The position numbers and the translations under genes were made by a program. Of a stretch of 64,000 nucleotides of DNA, positions 27,851-35,905 are shown piece by piece; position 1 is the stretch's first letter; each line of letters starts with the position of its first letter. Under the pieces are notes generated by a model. The model did not search any database. It saw only the letters and a list, made by a program, of their open reading frames with translations, and was not told the DNA's origin. This DNA comes from PALSA-612 sp963755155 (GTDB lineage Bacteria > Actinomycetota > Thermoleophilia > Gaiellales > Gaiellaceae): the NCBI GenBank assembly GCA_963755155.1, contig CAVWIV010000004.1, forward strand, positions 186,001 to 250,000, in the 5' to 3' direction.

Positions 27851-28986
27851 TCAACCGACGACGTTCGCCCACGCGCGCTGCCAGAGCTTGTACGGGACGC
27901 AGTCCGTGCGGCCGCCGAAGCCGCAGCGCGCCGCGGGCGTCTTCCAGAACTCGAGGCGCTTAAGGAGTGCCGCCGGCGCCGAGCCGTAGTAAGCCGCGCA
28001 CGACCCCTCCTCCGTCGCGTCCATGATCGGGCACGCGAGCTGGTTGACGGGCGACTCGCGGAGCAGCAACGACTGGGCCGCCTGGACGTCCGGCCCGAGC
28101 ACGTGCCGCATCCAGAGGTACGCGCAGTTCGGATGCCGTGCCTGCTTCGCGAGGAGCCAGCTGTCCGCCCAGGCCGTCGTGCCCTCGCGCGGCACCCGCC
28201 GGCTCACGGGGACGTCCGCTGCGAGCAAGGCCTGGCGCTGGTACGGCCAGCTCGAGCCGACGACCGTCGCCGCGGTGCGGAAGTCGAGGATCTGCTCGCT
28301 CGCGTACTGCCAGTAGCGCTTTACGAGGGGCGCCTGCCGCCGCAGGAGCGCCGTGGCGGCGTCGAACTGGCGGGGCGTGAGCTCGTAGACGTCGCGGATG
28401 CCGAGCTTCGGCGTGCGCGACTTCAGGTAGAGCGCGGCATCGGCGATCTGCATCGGGTTGTCGGGAATCGACACCTTGCCCCGGAAGCGCGCGTCGTAGA
28501 CCGCTCGCCACGAAAGAGGAACGGGGCCCTTTGCGTCCGTGCGGTAGAGCAGCTCGTTCGGCGTCCACATGACGGTCACGCCGTAGTGGACGCCGCCCAC
28601 GGTGTTGGCGGCCGGCGAGCGGAACGCCGGGGCGAGCTGCCGCCACTGCGGTATGAGCTTCACGTTCACCGGCTGGACGTACCGGCGCGCGATGAGCTCG
28701 CCGCTCACGTCGCCCGATGCGGAAACGACGTCGTACGGGCCGCGCTTCATGAGCTCGACCATGTCGGCCGAGGACGAGACGTCCCGCCGCGTGATCTTGC
28801 AACCTGTCTCGCGCTCGTAGTCCCCGGCGAACGACGCGTGCGAGTAGCCGGGCCACTGCGAGCAGGACGAGCGAGCCTTCCGCCTTGCCGAGCTTCTGCG
28901 GCAGCTTCTGCGAGCCGGAGCCGACGCCCGACACCGGCACGGCCGAGCGCGCAGACGGCGATCGCCAGAAGCGTCGCGCGGCGCAC
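27851..28986 (-). CDS. Polyamine-type substrate-binding protein, second copy in system 2 (two frameshifts)
   Basis: Reconstructed length about 377 residues. GTG 28986 gives the signal 'VRRATLLAIAVCALG'; the frame shifts near 28940 to 'VPVSGVGSGSQKLPQKLGKAEGSLVLL' and near 28863 to 'QWPGYSHASFAGDYERETGCKI', then runs intact to 27851. The mature part ('YDVVSASGDVSGELIARRYVQPVNVKLIP', 'KVSIPDNPMQIADAALYLK', 'GTTAWADSWLLAKQARHPNCAYLWM') is paralogous to the binding protein at 30712-31911 and shares its C-terminal 'FWKTP...CG...DCV...W...AW' tail. No lipobox is evident. It may broaden the substrate range of transporter 2. Confidence 0.8.
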
Positions 28987-28987
28987 G

Positions 28988-29794
28988 CTACTCCTTGGGC
29001 CCTGCGACGCTCGGCGAATCCTCGGTGAGCCGGGTCGCAAGCCACACGGGGATGATCGAGACGAGGATGACGAAGAGCGCGACGACGTTCACGATCGGCT
29101 GCTCGACGGGCTTGAAGAGGTTGGCGAAGATCCAGATCGGCAACGTCTGCTCCGCGCCGGACGTGAAGATCGTGACGACGACCTCGTCCCAGGACAGCGC
29201 GAATGCGAGCAGGCCGCCCGCGAGCAGCGCCGTCCGCAGCTGCGGGAACGTCACGTGGCGGAACGTCTGCCAGGAGTCGGCGCCGAGGTCCTTCGAAGCC
29301 TCCTCGAGGTTGCCGTGCAGCCTCCGCAGCCGCGCGACCGCGTTGTTGAAGACGACGACGATGCAGAACGTCGCGTGGCCGATGATGATCGTCCGCAGGC
29401 CGTAGGTCATGTCGACCGTCGTGAATGTCGTCTGGAGAGCAAGCCCGGTGATGATGCCTGGCAACGCGATCGGAAGGATGACGAGCAGCGTCACGGTGTT
29501 GCGGCCGAAGAACGAGAATCGCGCCATCGCCAGCGAGAGCAGCGTGCCGAGCACGAGCGCCACGGCGGTCGCCCCGAGCGCCGCGCGCACGGACATCCAG
29601 AGCGCGTCGCGCACGTCGGGGTTGTGGTACGCGACGCTGAACCACCGCGTCGTCAGCTCCTCGATCGGCCAGCCCTGCGTGACGCTCTCGTTGAAGGCGT
29701 AGACCGCCACGAGGATCAGCGGGATGTAGATGAAGGCGAGCGTCAGGCCGGCGGCGACCCGCAGGAGCACACGGGTGAGACGGGACTCGGTCAA
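28988..29794 (-). CDS. Polyamine-type ABC permease PotC, system 2
   Basis: 268 residues from TTG 29794 (TTGA overlap with the upstream permease). Six helices. 'TLAFIYIPLILVAVYAFNESVTQGWPIEELTTRWF', the EAA loop 'NLEEASKDLGADSWQTFRHVTFPQLRTALLAG' and 'LSWDEVVVTIFTSGAEQTLPIWIFANLF' match PotC/PotI-type subunits. A longer in-frame extension lies inside the upstream permease gene and was rejected. Confidence 0.9.
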   Translation of the reverse strand: MTESRLTRVLLRVAAGLTLAFIYIPLILVAVYAFNESVTQGWPIEELTTRWFSVAYHNPDVRDALWMSVRAALGATAVALVLGTLLSLAMARFSFFGRNTVTLLVILPIALPGIITGLALQTTFTTVDMTYGLRTIIIGHATFCIVVVFNNAVARLRRLHGNLEEASKDLGADSWQTFRHVTFPQLRTALLAGGLLAFALSWDEVVVTIFTSGAEQTLPIWIFANLFKPVEQPIVNVVALFVILVSIIPVWLATRLTEDSPSVAGPKE

Positions 29795-30687
29795 AGCGCC
29801 TCGAATGCCTTCAGCCGGCGGGCAGCGAGGAGATACGCGGTCATGACGACGATGGGCACGAACGTGAAGGCGGCGGCAACCGGGAGGTTCACGCCCCGTT
29901 CGGCATAGATGACGGTGCCGATGAACTGCTGGTTCGAGATGAGGGACGGCGCGATGTAGTCGCCGAGCGTGAGCGAGAACGTGAAGATCGAGCCTGCAAC
30001 GACGGCGGGGAACGCGAGCGGCAGAGTGACCTTGAAGAACGTCCGCGCCGAGCGGGCGCCGAGGTCGCCGGATGCCTCGAGCAGCGAGCTCGGAATGCGT
30101 TCCAGGCCCGCGTAGATGGGCAGGATCATGAACGGCAGCCAGAGGTAGGTGAATACGAGCCAGAGGCCAACCGACGAGTAGCCGTCGAACTGCAGTCCAA
30201 GTGGCTCGAGCAGCCAGTTGATGACGCCGTTGTCGGAGAGGATCGTGCGCCACACGTACGCCTTTACGAGGTAGCCGGCCCAGAGGGGCGTGAGCACGGC
30301 GACGACGAGAATCGTTCGTGTGCGCCGCGATGCGACACGCGCCATGTAGTAGGCGATAGGGAACGCGAGCAAAGCGCAGGCGACCGTTACGAGCGCGGCC
30401 ATCTGGATCGTGCGCCAGGCCACGTCGCGGTAGACATCCTGCTCGAAGATGCGCTCGAAGTTGTCGAGCGTGAACGTGTGGACGATCTCGGCCGTGAACA
30501 CGTCCGTGTCCCAGAAAGCCGCCATCAGCAGCACGGACAGCGAGCCGAGGTAACCGATCAGCAGCCAGCCGAGCGGCGCCGCGAGCAGCGCGCCCAGCGA
30601 AGCGCGCGGGTGGCGGTGGAAGAACGTCGAGAGCCGCCGCCCCGGCCTCTGCCGGGGCGGCGGCTCTCCGTACTTGACCGAAGTCAC
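29791..30687 (-). CDS. Polyamine-type ABC permease PotB, system 2
   Basis: 298 residues from GTG 30687. About six helices. 'VLTPLWAGYLVKAYVWRTILSDNGVINWLLEPL' and the EAA loop 'SSLLEASGDLGARSARTFFKVTLPLAFPAVVAG', then 'LTLGDYIAPSLISNQQFIGTVIY', are PotB/PotH-like. Residues 8-20 ('EPPPRQRPGRRLS') are encoded by an 18-bp perfect hairpin, so the true start could lie just after it ('STFFHRHPRAS' aligns with 'GSFFHRHRGA' of PotB 1), but no ATG/GTG/TTG is available there. Confidence 0.88.
   Translation of the reverse strand: MTSVKYGEPPPRQRPGRRLSTFFHRHPRASLGALLAAPLGWLLIGYLGSLSVLLMAAFWDTDVFTAEIVHTFTLDNFERIFEQDVYRDVAWRTIQMAALVTVACALLAFPIAYYMARVASRRTRTILVVAVLTPLWAGYLVKAYVWRTILSDNGVINWLLEPLGLQFDGYSSVGLWLVFTYLWLPFMILPIYAGLERIPSSLLEASGDLGARSARTFFKVTLPLAFPAVVAGSIFTFSLTLGDYIAPSLISNQQFIGTVIYAERGVNLPVAAAFTFVPIVVMTAYLLAARRLKAFEAL
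30629..30668 (-). promoter_or_regulatory. Strong stem-loop between binding-protein and permease genes of system 2
   Basis: Perfect 18-bp arms (30629-30646 and 30651-30668) with a 4-base loop, almost all G and C, starting about 43 bases after the stop of the binding-protein gene in the direction of transcription. No U-run follows. Such hairpins in binding-protein-dependent operons commonly block 3' exonucleases and keep binding-protein mRNA more abundant than permease mRNA. It also overlaps the permease start region, so it could hinder initiation. Confidence 0.65.
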
Positions 30688-30711
30688 GCGATCAGCGGTG
30701 TTCCTGGGTCG

Positions 30712-31911
30712 CTAGCCCCTGATCTCCGTCCAGGCGTTCCGCCAGTCCTGCTGCGTCACGCACGTCGTCGCATCGTCGTCGTCCCCACAGTCCTCCCGCG
30801 GGGTGTCCCAGTAGTAGACGTCCTCCCACCAGGACTCGTCGTCTGCGTGATACGTGTCGCAGTGGTTCGGGTCCTTCGTCAGGTCGCAGGCCCCGAGATT
30901 GACGGGTGCCTCGCCGAAGCCCTCCGTCGCGATTGCCTGCGCCTCCGGCGACATCATGTGGTTCATCCAGAGGTACATGCAGTTCGGGTTCTTGGCGTTC
31001 GACGCGATCATCCACGTGTCCGACCAACCGGTCGTGCCCTCCTTCGGCTTCACGACCTCGACCGGCTCGTTGTCGGCCGTCAGGACGTTGTACTGGAGCG
31101 GCCACACGGTGCCGACGACGCTGTCCTTGTTCTTGAACGACTGGACCTGCTTCGCGTAGTCGGACCACCATTCGCCGACGTTCGGCGAGGTGCTCTTCAT
31201 CAGGTCGACAACTGCATCGAACTGCTCCTGTGTCAGCTGATACGGATCCTCGATGCCGAGGTCTGGCTGCGTCGCCTTGAGGTAGAGCGCAGCGTCGGCG
31301 AGGAAGATGTTGTCGTCGTACAGCGAGATCTTGCCCTTGTACGGCGTTGCCGGGTCGAAGACCACCGACCAGCTGTCGGCGGCAGGCGTGACCTCGTCGG
31401 TCCTGAACATGAGGTAGTTCGGCCCGCGGCCGTGCGGCCCGCCGTAGGGCTCGCCGTCCTTCGAGTTGTAGGACTTGAGCTTGATGCCCTCCGTGATGTC
31501 TTCGTAGTTCGGCGTCAGGTCCGTGTTGACCGGGGCTACGTCGCCGGCCTGCATCAGCCGCACGCTCGTGTGTCCCGATGCCGAGACGCCGTCGTACTCG
31601 CCCGACTGGATGAGCGTGATCATCTCGTCGCCCGTGCCGGCGTCCTTCGTGTTCACCGTGCAGCCCGTCTCGGCCGCGAATTCCTCGACGAGCGTGGCGT
31701 ACGTCGGCCACTGCACGATGTTGACCTCGCCCTCGTTCTTCGCGTTGGCCTGGATCTCCTCGAGCGTCGAGCCGAGACCCGGGAGCTGCCAGGCGTCGGT
31801 CGCGCTCGAGCCTCCGTCGTCGCCGCCGCAACCGGCGGCCAGGAGCGCGAGCACGCCGACAAAGGCTGTCAGCGACGCGACACCGAGGTGCTTCCTTCGC
31901 ACCTTCTTCAT
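30712..31911 (-). CDS. Polyamine-type substrate-binding lipoprotein, system 2
   Basis: 399 residues, ATG 31911 overlapping the ATPase stop (ATGA). Lipoprotein signal 'MKKVRRKHLGVASLTAFVGVLALLAAGC' (Cys28), then an acidic linker 'GGDDGGSSATD'. The binding fold shows 'GEVNIVQWPTYATLVEEFAAETGCTVNTKDAGTGDEM', 'LMFRTDEVTPAADSWSVVFDP', 'KGKISLYDDNIFLADAALYLK' and 'GTTGWSDTWMIASNAKNPNCMYLWMNHM'. Its long tail with 'EDCGDDDDATTCV' and 'DWRNAW' is shared with the paralog at 27851-28986 and absent from PotD 1, suggesting a disulfide-linked cap. The ligand is probably an amine, but this is not certain. Confidence 0.88.
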   Translation of the reverse strand: MKKVRRKHLGVASLTAFVGVLALLAAGCGGDDGGSSATDAWQLPGLGSTLEEIQANAKNEGEVNIVQWPTYATLVEEFAAETGCTVNTKDAGTGDEMITLIQSGEYDGVSASGHTSVRLMQAGDVAPVNTDLTPNYEDITEGIKLKSYNSKDGEPYGGPHGRGPNYLMFRTDEVTPAADSWSVVFDPATPYKGKISLYDDNIFLADAALYLKATQPDLGIEDPYQLTQEQFDAVVDLMKSTSPNVGEWWSDYAKQVQSFKNKDSVVGTVWPLQYNVLTADNEPVEVVKPKEGTTGWSDTWMIASNAKNPNCMYLWMNHMMSPEAQAIATEGFGEAPVNLGACDLTKDPNHCDTYHADDESWWEDVYYWDTPREDCGDDDDATTCVTQQDWRNAWTEIRG

Positions 31912-32966
31912 ACGTTGCCCTCCCTTTCCCCCCGTTGTTCTATCTCGTACGTGTGCTCGGGACGCCAGGCGAGCTGCACCCGCCGGCCTCGTTCTTCATC
32001 CATATCGCCGACGTTCTGCTTGACGACGGTGAGCACCCCGCCCGCGTCGAGTTCGACGATGTACCGCGTCACAGAGCCCAGATACACCACCTCCCGCAGA
32101 ACGCCGTTTTCAGTCGTCTCGCCCGCCTCGGCCTGTTGCCCCTCGGCGAGCAGGCGGATCTTCTCAGGTCGCACCGTGAAGCGTCGGCCGTTGCGTTCGA
32201 GCATGTTCGAGACACCGACGAAACCCGCCACGAACTCCGTCTGCGGCTGCTCGTAGACCTCGACCGGCGTTCCGACCTGGTCGATCCGGCCCTGGCCGAA
32301 GACGGCGATCCGGTCGCTCATCGTCAGCGCCTCGTCCTGGTCGTGCGTCACGTAGATGAACGTGATGCCGACCTCCTGCTGGATGCGCTTCAGCTCGATC
32401 TGCATCTCTTCTCGGAGCTTGAGGTCGAGCGCGCCGAGCGGCTCGTCGAGCAGCAGCACTCGGGGGCGGTTCACGAGTGCGCGAGCGAGCGCGACCCGCT
32501 GGCGCTGGCCACCGGAGAGCTGTGCAGGCTTGCGGCCGCCGAACTCGGGGAGACGGACGACGTCGAGCGCCTCGCCGACCCGCGTCCGCCGCTCCGCCTG
32601 CGGAACGCGCTTCACCTTGAGGCCGTACTCGATGTTCTCCGCGACGGTCATGTGCGGGAAGAGCGCGTAGTCCTGGAAGACGGTGTTCACGTCGCGGTCG
32701 TACGGCGGCTTGTCGGCGACGTCGACCCCTCCGAGGAGGATCTGGCCCGAGTCGGGCCGCTCGAAGCCGGCGATGAGCCGCAGTGTCGTCGTCTTGCCGG
32801 AGCCCGACGGGCCGAGCATCGTGAAGAACTCGCCGTGGGCGACATCGAGGTCGATCGAGTCGACTGCGACGACGTCTCCGAACGTCTTCCGAACGGCGAC
32901 GAGACGGACGTCGGCGTCGCCGACCGCGGGCTCGGCGCTAGCTCGCTCCTGCGCTTGCGTCGACAA
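31908..32966 (-). CDS. Polyamine-type ABC transporter ATP-binding protein PotA, system 2
   Basis: About 352 residues. 'MLGPSGSGKTTTLRLIAGFERPDSG' (Walker A), 'TVFQDYALFPHMTVAENIEYGL', 'LSGGQRQRVALARALVNRPRVLLLDEPLGALD', 'THDQDEALTMSDR', then a TOBE domain with 'FTVRPEKIRLL'. Works with the two permeases and two binding proteins that follow. No ATG or GTG fits; TTG 32966 is proposed, overlapping gabT by 29 bases. 'VRLVAVRKTFGDVVAVDSIDLDV' marks the beginning of the conserved domain. Confidence 0.9.
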   Translation of the reverse strand: MSTQAQERASAEPAVGDADVRLVAVRKTFGDVVAVDSIDLDVAHGEFFTMLGPSGSGKTTTLRLIAGFERPDSGQILLGGVDVADKPPYDRDVNTVFQDYALFPHMTVAENIEYGLKVKRVPQAERRTRVGEALDVVRLPEFGGRKPAQLSGGQRQRVALARALVNRPRVLLLDEPLGALDLKLREEMQIELKRIQQEVGITFIYVTHDQDEALTMSDRIAVFGQGRIDQVGTPVEVYEQPQTEFVAGFVGVSNMLERNGRRFTVRPEKIRLLAEGQQAEAGETTENGVLREVVYLGSVTRYIVELDAGGVLTVVKQNVGDMDEERGRRVQLAWRPEHTYEIEQRGEREGNV

Positions 32967-34239
32967 GCACTCCCTCCAGGATGCCGAGCCCTTCCTCGAG
33001 CTCCTCGGGGGCGTCGATGAGCGGCGGCAGCAGGCGCAGGACGTTCCCGTGCATGCCGCAGGCGAGGAGGATGAGGCCTCGCTGCCGCGCGAGCTCCGTC
33101 GCCCGCTTCGCGAGGTCGCCGTCCGGCTTCCGCGTCTCGCGGTCTGTGACGAGCTCGAGCGCGAGCATGGGCCCGAGGCCGCGCACCTCACCGACGGCCG
33201 GCACCTGCTCGGCGATGGCGTCGAGCCTCGTGCGAATCCGCTCACCGATCCCGTCCGCCCGCGCGCGAAACTCGGGAGTCGCCACCTCGTCGAGCACGGC
33301 GAGCGCCGCCGCGCAGGACAGCGGGTTGCCGCCGAACGTCCCTCCGAGTCCGCCCGGGTGCACGGCGTCCATGACCTCCGCCCGTCCGGTGACGCCGGCG
33401 AGCGGCAGGCCGCCGCCCAGCGACTTCCCGGAGACGACGATGTCCGGCTCGACGCCGTAGTGCTCGATCGCCCAGACCGGTCCCGTGCGGCCCATGCCCG
33501 ACTGCACCTCGTCGGCGACGTAGAGGATCCCGTGTGAGGAGAGCAGTTCCTGCAAGCGGCGCGGGAAGTCGTCTGGCATGGGGATGAAGCCGCCCTCGCC
33601 CTGGACGGTCTCGAGCACCGCGCACGCGACCGACTGCGGATCGACGTCGGAGCGGAAGAGATCCTCAAGCGCCTCCAGCGCGGCGTCGCTCGAGACCCCG
33701 CGGTACGGGTACGGGCCGGGCGCGCGATAGACCTCGGGGGCGAAGGGGCCGAAGCCCTTCTTGTAGACGAGCTTCGCCGTCATCGTCATCGTCAGCAGCG
33801 TCCGCCCGTGGAAGGCGTTCTCGAACACGATCACCGCCGGGCGGCCGGTCGCCGCCCGCGCGATCTTCACGGCGTTCTCGATCCCCTCCGCACCGGTATT
33901 GACGAGGATCGAGCGCTGCTCGCCGGAGCCGCACGGCGAAAGCTCGGCGAGCCGCTTGCAGACCTCCACGTACGGCTCGTACGCGCCGACCATGAAGCAC
34001 TGATGGAGGTAGCGGTCGGCCTGCTCGTGGATCGCGGCGACCACCGGCTCGAAGCCGTGCCCGGTGTTCTGGCAGGCGATCCCGCCCGCGAAGTCGACGT
34101 AGCTGCGGCCGTCGACGTCCCACACTCGGGCGCCTTCCGCTCGATCGACGACGATCGACGCCGCGGCGATCCCGCGCGCGACGTACCGGTCTCGATCGGC
34201 GAGGATGCGCTCGGACGTCGTCTGCTCGCGGGTGGCCAC
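32938..34239 (-). CDS. gabT: 4-aminobutyrate aminotransferase (GabT-like)
   Basis: 433 residues, full class III length, GTG start 34239. 'GRSYVDFAGGIACQNTGHGFEPVVAAI', 'LVNTGAEGIENAVKIARAATGRPAVIVFENAFHGRTLLTMTMT', 'LETVQGEGGFIPMP', 'VADEVQSGMGRTGPVWAIEHYGVEPDIVVSGKSLGGGLPL' (PLP lysine in SGKS) and 'GLGGTFGGNPLSCAAALAVLD' are the GabT pattern. It transfers the amino group of GABA to 2-oxoglutarate, giving succinate semialdehyde. First gene of the leftward system-2 operon that ends with patD, so GABA is the common intermediate. A related 5-aminovalerate activity is possible. Confidence 0.9.
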   Translation of the reverse strand: MATREQTTSERILADRDRYVARGIAAASIVVDRAEGARVWDVDGRSYVDFAGGIACQNTGHGFEPVVAAIHEQADRYLHQCFMVGAYEPYVEVCKRLAELSPCGSGEQRSILVNTGAEGIENAVKIARAATGRPAVIVFENAFHGRTLLTMTMTAKLVYKKGFGPFAPEVYRAPGPYPYRGVSSDAALEALEDLFRSDVDPQSVACAVLETVQGEGGFIPMPDDFPRRLQELLSSHGILYVADEVQSGMGRTGPVWAIEHYGVEPDIVVSGKSLGGGLPLAGVTGRAEVMDAVHPGGLGGTFGGNPLSCAAALAVLDEVATPEFRARADGIGERIRTRLDAIAEQVPAVGEVRGLGPMLALELVTDRETRKPDGDLAKRATELARQRGLILLACGMHGNVLRLLPPLIDAPEELEEGLGILEGVLVDASAGAS

Positions 34240-34282
34240 TGGGAGGCCGGATTGTAAGCGGGCTTGTTGTCAGGCGCAGGAC

Positions 34283-34295
34283 CTGTTAGTAACAG
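34283..34295. promoter_or_regulatory. Palindrome in the divergent gabT/amine-oxidase promoter region
   Basis: CTGTTA-G-TAACAG, a perfect 13-base palindrome in the 78-base gap between the starts of gabT and the Tat-exported amine oxidase. A good operator candidate controlling both polyamine units. The regulator is not identified; the Lrp-like protein at 23136-23652 is one candidate. Confidence 0.45.
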
Positions 34296-34317
34296 CCGTG
34301 TCGAATAGGAGGAGACG

Positions 34318-35877
34318 ATGGCCCGCACACCGCTCGTCACGAAGCTCCAAGACGCCGTCTCAGCCGCAGCCGAGGCGCACGAAACAGGACGACCGATCGA
34401 CGAGGTGCTCGAGACGCGCGCGATCACGCGCCGGCGCTTCCTCCGTGACGCCGGAGCCGGCGCGGCCGTCGTCGCGGGCGCGGCGGCATTCGGCCCGCTC
34501 GCGCCCTTCGCGCGGGCCGCGGCTCCGGCACGCATCGCCGTCGTCGGCGCCGGCCTTGCAGGCCTCACATGCGCCTATCGCCTGAAGCAGGCCGGCCTCG
34601 ACCCGATCGTCTACGAGGCTTCCGACCGCATCGGCGGACGGTGCTGGACTCTTCGGAACGTGTTTGCAGGCGGGCAGATCGCGGAGCGCGGCGGCGAGCT
34701 CATCGACACAGGCCACCACGAGATCCGCCACCTCGCGCAGGAGCTGGGCCTCAAGCTCGACAACCTCTTGCGCGCCGAGCCCAACGGGACCGAGCCCTTC
34801 TACTTCTTCGACGGCGTGCCCTATACGTACCTCGAGGCTTCGCAGGACCTGAACGCGATCTACCAGAAGCTCCATCGCGACCTGTCCGAAGCGAGCTTCC
34901 CGACGCTCTTCGACTCGTTCACGGAACGCGGCGCCGAGCTCAATGCCATGTCGATCGTCGACTGGATCGAAGAGAGCATTCCGGGAGGGATGTTGTCCAA
35001 GCTAGGCCAGCTGCTCGACGTCGCCTACACGATCGAGTACGGGGCCGACTCGGCAGAGCAGGCGGCGCTGAACCTCATCTACCTGCTCGGCTACGCAGGC
35101 CAGGGAAAGTTCCGAATCTTCGGGGCTTCAGACGAGAAGTACCACGTCAGCGGGGGTAACGACCAGATTCCGGATCTTCTCGCCCTGCCGCTAGCCGACC
35201 GCGTCAACCTCGGTCACGAGCTCGTCGCGATCAAGCTCGCGGGCGGCACGTACACGCTGACGTTCAAGAGCGGCGGCAGCACGAAGACCGTCACCGCCGA
35301 CCGCGTCGTGCTTGCGCTGCCCTTCTCCATCCTCCGCTCGTCGGTCAACTTCACGAAAGCGGGCTTCGAGCCGCTCAAGGTGACCGCGATCAAGGAGCAG
35401 GGGATGGGCGCGAACTCGAAGCTCCACCTCCAGTTCTCGACGCGTCGCTGGCACGCCCTCGGCTGCAACGGTGACACGTACGCCGACACGGGCTACCAGG
35501 CGACGTGGGACGTGACGCGCGCACAGGCCGGCGGGCGGGGAATCCTTGTCGACTACACAGGCGGCACCATCGCCAAGGCGCCGCCGAGCGCAACGCAGTT
35601 CCTGTCCCAGCTCGAGCCCGTGCTGCCGGGGATCAGCGCACGATGGAACAACCTCGCGGAGCTCGACTTCTGGCCAGGCTACAGGTGGACCAAGGGCTCG
35701 TACTCGTTCTACAAGGTCGGCCAGTACACGAAGTTCGCCGGCATGGAAGGCAGGCGGCAGGGTAACTGCCACTTCGCCGGCGAGCACGCCGCGTCGCAGG
35801 ACTTCCAGGGCTATCTGAACGGCGCCGTCGAGTCCGGCGAGCGAGCGGCGGCGGAGATCCTCGCCGACCTGAAGTAG
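34318..35877 (+). CDS. Tat-exported flavin monoamine oxidase
   Basis: 519 residues. A 70-residue leader carries the twin-arginine motif 'TRRRFLRDAG' (about 38-46) and a hydrophobic core 'GAAVVAGAAAFGPLAPFARAAA', so it is exported folded. The FAD site 'RIAVVGAGLAGLTCAYRLK' (72-90), 'YEASDRIGGRCWTLR' and the C-terminal 'GNCHFAGEHAASQDFQGYLNGAVESGERAAAEI' are those of flavin amine oxidases, which turn primary or secondary amines into aldehydes plus ammonia and peroxide. An AGGAGGAG ribosome site precedes ATG 34318. Extracellular oxidation next to polyamine importers suggests handling of environmental amines. The exact substrate is unknown. Confidence 0.88.
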   Translation: MARTPLVTKLQDAVSAAAEAHETGRPIDEVLETRAITRRRFLRDAGAGAAVVAGAAAFGPLAPFARAAAPARIAVVGAGLAGLTCAYRLKQAGLDPIVYEASDRIGGRCWTLRNVFAGGQIAERGGELIDTGHHEIRHLAQELGLKLDNLLRAEPNGTEPFYFFDGVPYTYLEASQDLNAIYQKLHRDLSEASFPTLFDSFTERGAELNAMSIVDWIEESIPGGMLSKLGQLLDVAYTIEYGADSAEQAALNLIYLLGYAGQGKFRIFGASDEKYHVSGGNDQIPDLLALPLADRVNLGHELVAIKLAGGTYTLTFKSGGSTKTVTADRVVLALPFSILRSSVNFTKAGFEPLKVTAIKEQGMGANSKLHLQFSTRRWHALGCNGDTYADTGYQATWDVTRAQAGGRGILVDYTGGTIAKAPPSATQFLSQLEPVLPGISARWNNLAELDFWPGYRWTKGSYSFYKVGQYTKFAGMEGRRQGNCHFAGEHAASQDFQGYLNGAVESGERAAAEILADLK

Positions 35878-35905
35878 CGGCCTGCGGCAGACTTCGTCTC
35901 GCGAG

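Noticed and set aside
31908..33668. Fusion of the PotA 2 ATPase with an N-terminal arginine/serine-rich region
   Set aside because: The N-terminal part is the shadow of gabT in another frame; the conserved ATPase begins near 32940.
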